Assembly: GCF_003668875.1 (NCBI RefSeq)
Contig: NZ_RAWM01000056.1
Coordinates: 1-50,248, forward strand
Length of the DNA: 50,248 nt
Source of the DNA: Corallococcus interemptor
GTDB taxonomy: Bacteria > Myxococcota > Myxococcia > Myxococcales > Myxococcaceae
Direction of reading: 5' to 3'
Below, piece by piece: positions 48,770 to 50,248 of this stretch. Within the stretch, counting starts at the first letter, position 1; the number at the start of each line of letters is the position of its first letter. Position numbers and translations under genes: made by a program. The notes beneath the pieces are model-generated. The model was given only the letters and a program-made list of their open reading frames with translations, had not been told where the DNA came from and did not search any database.

Positions 48770-50248
48770 GGGTGCGGCGGCTCGGGCGGCGGGCCCTTCC
48801 GGGGTGGCGCGCGGCGCGGCAGCGTGACGGTGAAGGTGGTGCCGTCGTCCTCGGTGGAGGTGACTTCAATGGTGCCGCCGTGCGCGTGGACGATTTCGCG
48901 CACGATGTAGAGCCCCAGGCCGTAGCTCATCTTCAGCGTGCGCGTCTGCTGCGGGCCCTGGCGGAAGGGCTCGAAGAGGTGGGGCAGGGTGGCTTCCGGG
49001 ATGGGGCGGCCCTGGTTGTGGACCGTCACCACCACCTTGTTGCGCAGGCCGCGCGTCGCCAGGCGCACGGGCGCGTCCGCCGGGCCGTACTTGAGGGCGT
49101 TCTCCACCAGGTTGGACACCACCTGCGCCAGGCGGTCCGGGTCCCACTGCCCCTGCGTGTTGCCCTTGGCGTCCACCACGATGTCGCGCTGCGGGTAGGC
49201 CACGCGGAACTCGTGCGCCACCTTCGTCAGCAGCTCCTGCGCGTCCGTGCCGCGCGGCTCGATCACCACGCCGCCCACCAGCCGGGCGCGGGTGAAGTCC
49301 AGCAGCAGGCGCGTCAGCCGCTCGATGCGCACCGCCGCGGTGGCGATGCGCCGGCTGGTGCGCGCCGTCTCCTCCGCGGGCCCGCCGGCCGCCAGCACGC
49401 GCGACCAGTTCATGATGGCGCCGAGCGGGCTGCGGATGTCGTGGCTGATGATGCCCATCAGGTGTTCCTGGAACTCGGAGTGCCGGCGCACCTCTTCTTC
49501 CGCCCACCTGCGCTGGGTGATGTCGCGGCTGATGCCGAACAGGCCGAACACGTTCCCTTCCGGGTCGCGCAGCGGGCCCTTGGTGGACAGCCACACGCGC
49601 GTGTCCCCGTGGGGGTCCTTCTGCTCATCCTCGTAGGTGAGCGGGTGGCCCGCCTTGAGCACGTCCCGGTCGTGCCTCAGGTTGACCTTCGTCTCGTCGG
49701 GCGGGAAGAGCTCCGCGTCGGTGCGGCCACGCACCTCGGCCACCGTGCGGCCCAGGGCGCGCGCGCCCGCGGAGTTGATGACCTGGTAACGGCCCTCCAT
49801 GTCCTTGATGTAGATGGCGTCGGTGGTGCCCTCCATCACGGCCTGGAAGAGCTCGCCCACGCGCTGCAGCTCATGGCGGGCCTGGAACTCGCGGGAGATG
49901 TCGCGGCAGTGCACCAGCAGGCCGCCTTCCACGGGGCGGGCGCTCACCTCGAAGCACAGGCCGCCCTCGTGCCAGCGGTGCTCGTAGGGTTCGGCGGCGG
50001 ACTGCCCGGTGGCGGGGGCGTCCAGGCGCAGGTGCTGTCCCAGGCCCAGCACGTCCGCCACCTTCTTGCGCAGGTCGTCCCCCGGCTGGACGCGCGCGCC
50101 CAGCAGCTCGCGCATGCGCCGGCTCAGGAAGGTGATGCGCCAGCCCGCGTCCACGCCCAGGAAGGCCTCTGGCAGCCCCTCCAGCAGCGCGAGCGGACCC
50201 GGGCCAGAGGCCTCCGTCGGAGACGGGGCGGAGGGACGGGAACGCGGG
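48754..50248 (-). CDS. PAS histidine kinase (5' end off window)
   Basis: The frame is open to the right edge without a start or stop, so the N-terminus is missing; 497 residues are visible. A GTG at 50154 would begin inside a PAS domain (LEGLPEAFLGVDAGWRITFL), so it is not the start. A second PAS (about 49,400-49,850; TDAIYIKDMEGRYQVINSAG, PAC ending FGISRDITQRRW) leads to the phospho-acceptor in LMGIISHDIRSPLGAI. The ATPase follows (VSNLVENALKYGP, SYGLGLYIVREIVHAHGG). Soluble in the visible part. The H-box pattern GI-x-SHD-x-R-x-PL is shared with other kinases of the window. It is convergent with cheB. Confidence 0.92.
   Translation of the reverse strand, partial: PRSRPSAPSPTEASGPGPLALLEGLPEAFLGVDAGWRITFLSRRMRELLGARVQPGDDLRKKVADVLGLGQHLRLDAPATGQSAAEPYEHRWHEGGLCFEVSARPVEGGLLVHCRDISREFQARHELQRVGELFQAVMEGTTDAIYIKDMEGRYQVINSAGARALGRTVAEVRGRTDAELFPPDETKVNLRHDRDVLKAGHPLTYEDEQKDPHGDTRVWLSTKGPLRDPEGNVFGLFGISRDITQRRWAEEEVRRHSEFQEHLMGIISHDIRSPLGAIMNWSRVLAAGGPAEETARTSRRIATAAVRIERLTRLLLDFTRARLVGGVVIEPRGTDAQELLTKVAHEFRVAYPQRDIVVDAKGNTQGQWDPDRLAQVVSNLVENALKYGPADAPVRLATRGLRNKVVVTVHNQGRPIPEATLPHLFEPFRQGPQQTRTLKMSYGLGLYIVREIVHAHGGTIEVTSTEDDGTTFTVTLPRRAPPRKGPPPEPPHPPSHH

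Overview
The window looks like a chromosomal segment from a myxobacterium of the Myxococcus/Corallococcus/Stigmatella group. It is GC-rich with strong third-position GC bias and many 4-nt ATGA/GTGA gene overlaps. It carries several lineage-restricted families: a DUSAM (DUF2379) protein, a double-CXXCG SitI6-type immunity protein, SitA-type toxin lipoproteins, and a dense set of orphan hybrid histidine kinases and single-domain response regulators. All identifications come from reading the sequence; no database search was run.

Region 1 (1-15,032) is a polymorphic-toxin island. A lipoprotein gene runs off the left edge on the minus strand. Divergent from it is a 9.2-kb exported Rhs/YD-repeat gene. 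Its tip domain resembles a restriction-endonuclease-fold toxin. Behind it lie about 4 kb of short same-strand genes that are mostly unrelated to each other, interpreted as an array of immunity cassettes. One resembles Imm5, one has a CxxC...CxxC zinc-ribbon pattern, and the others are unassigned. Interspersed are relics: a frameshifted copy of one immunity gene's tail, a truncated zinc-ribbon gene, a short unassigned reading frame, and what looks like the start of a dead transposase.

Region 2 (15,060-18,551, minus strand) is a tight four-gene operon. An outer-membrane-like protein with a Cys-rich N-terminus and a lipoprotein are coupled to a RegB/PrrB-like redox sensor kinase and its RegA/PrrA-like regulator.

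Region 3 (18,770-28,082) holds a DoxX-family membrane protein, a metallophosphoesterase, a DAGT-repeat lipoprotein, a small secreted protein with a strong intrinsic terminator, a Fur-family regulator, and several signalling genes. The signalling genes are a stand-alone receiver, two multidomain histidine kinases and a degenerate receiver.

Region 4 (28,293-33,322, minus strand) contains two Sit-type (outer-membrane-exchange) toxin/immunity modules on either side of a deoxyhypusine-synthase-family gene. The first toxin, SitA5-like with an AHH nuclease domain, is interrupted by one in-frame TGA. The second is SitA6/SitI6-like and looks intact.

Region 5 (33,388-50,248) is signalling. A 959-residue multi-PAS kinase, two receivers and a receiver-PAS-kinase lead into a complete chemosensory operon on the plus strand: cheY, cheA, cheW, a soluble 847-residue MCP, a HEAT-repeat protein, cheR and cheB, nearly all translationally overlapped. 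It ends at tandem hairpins facing a convergent PAS histidine kinase that runs off the right edge.
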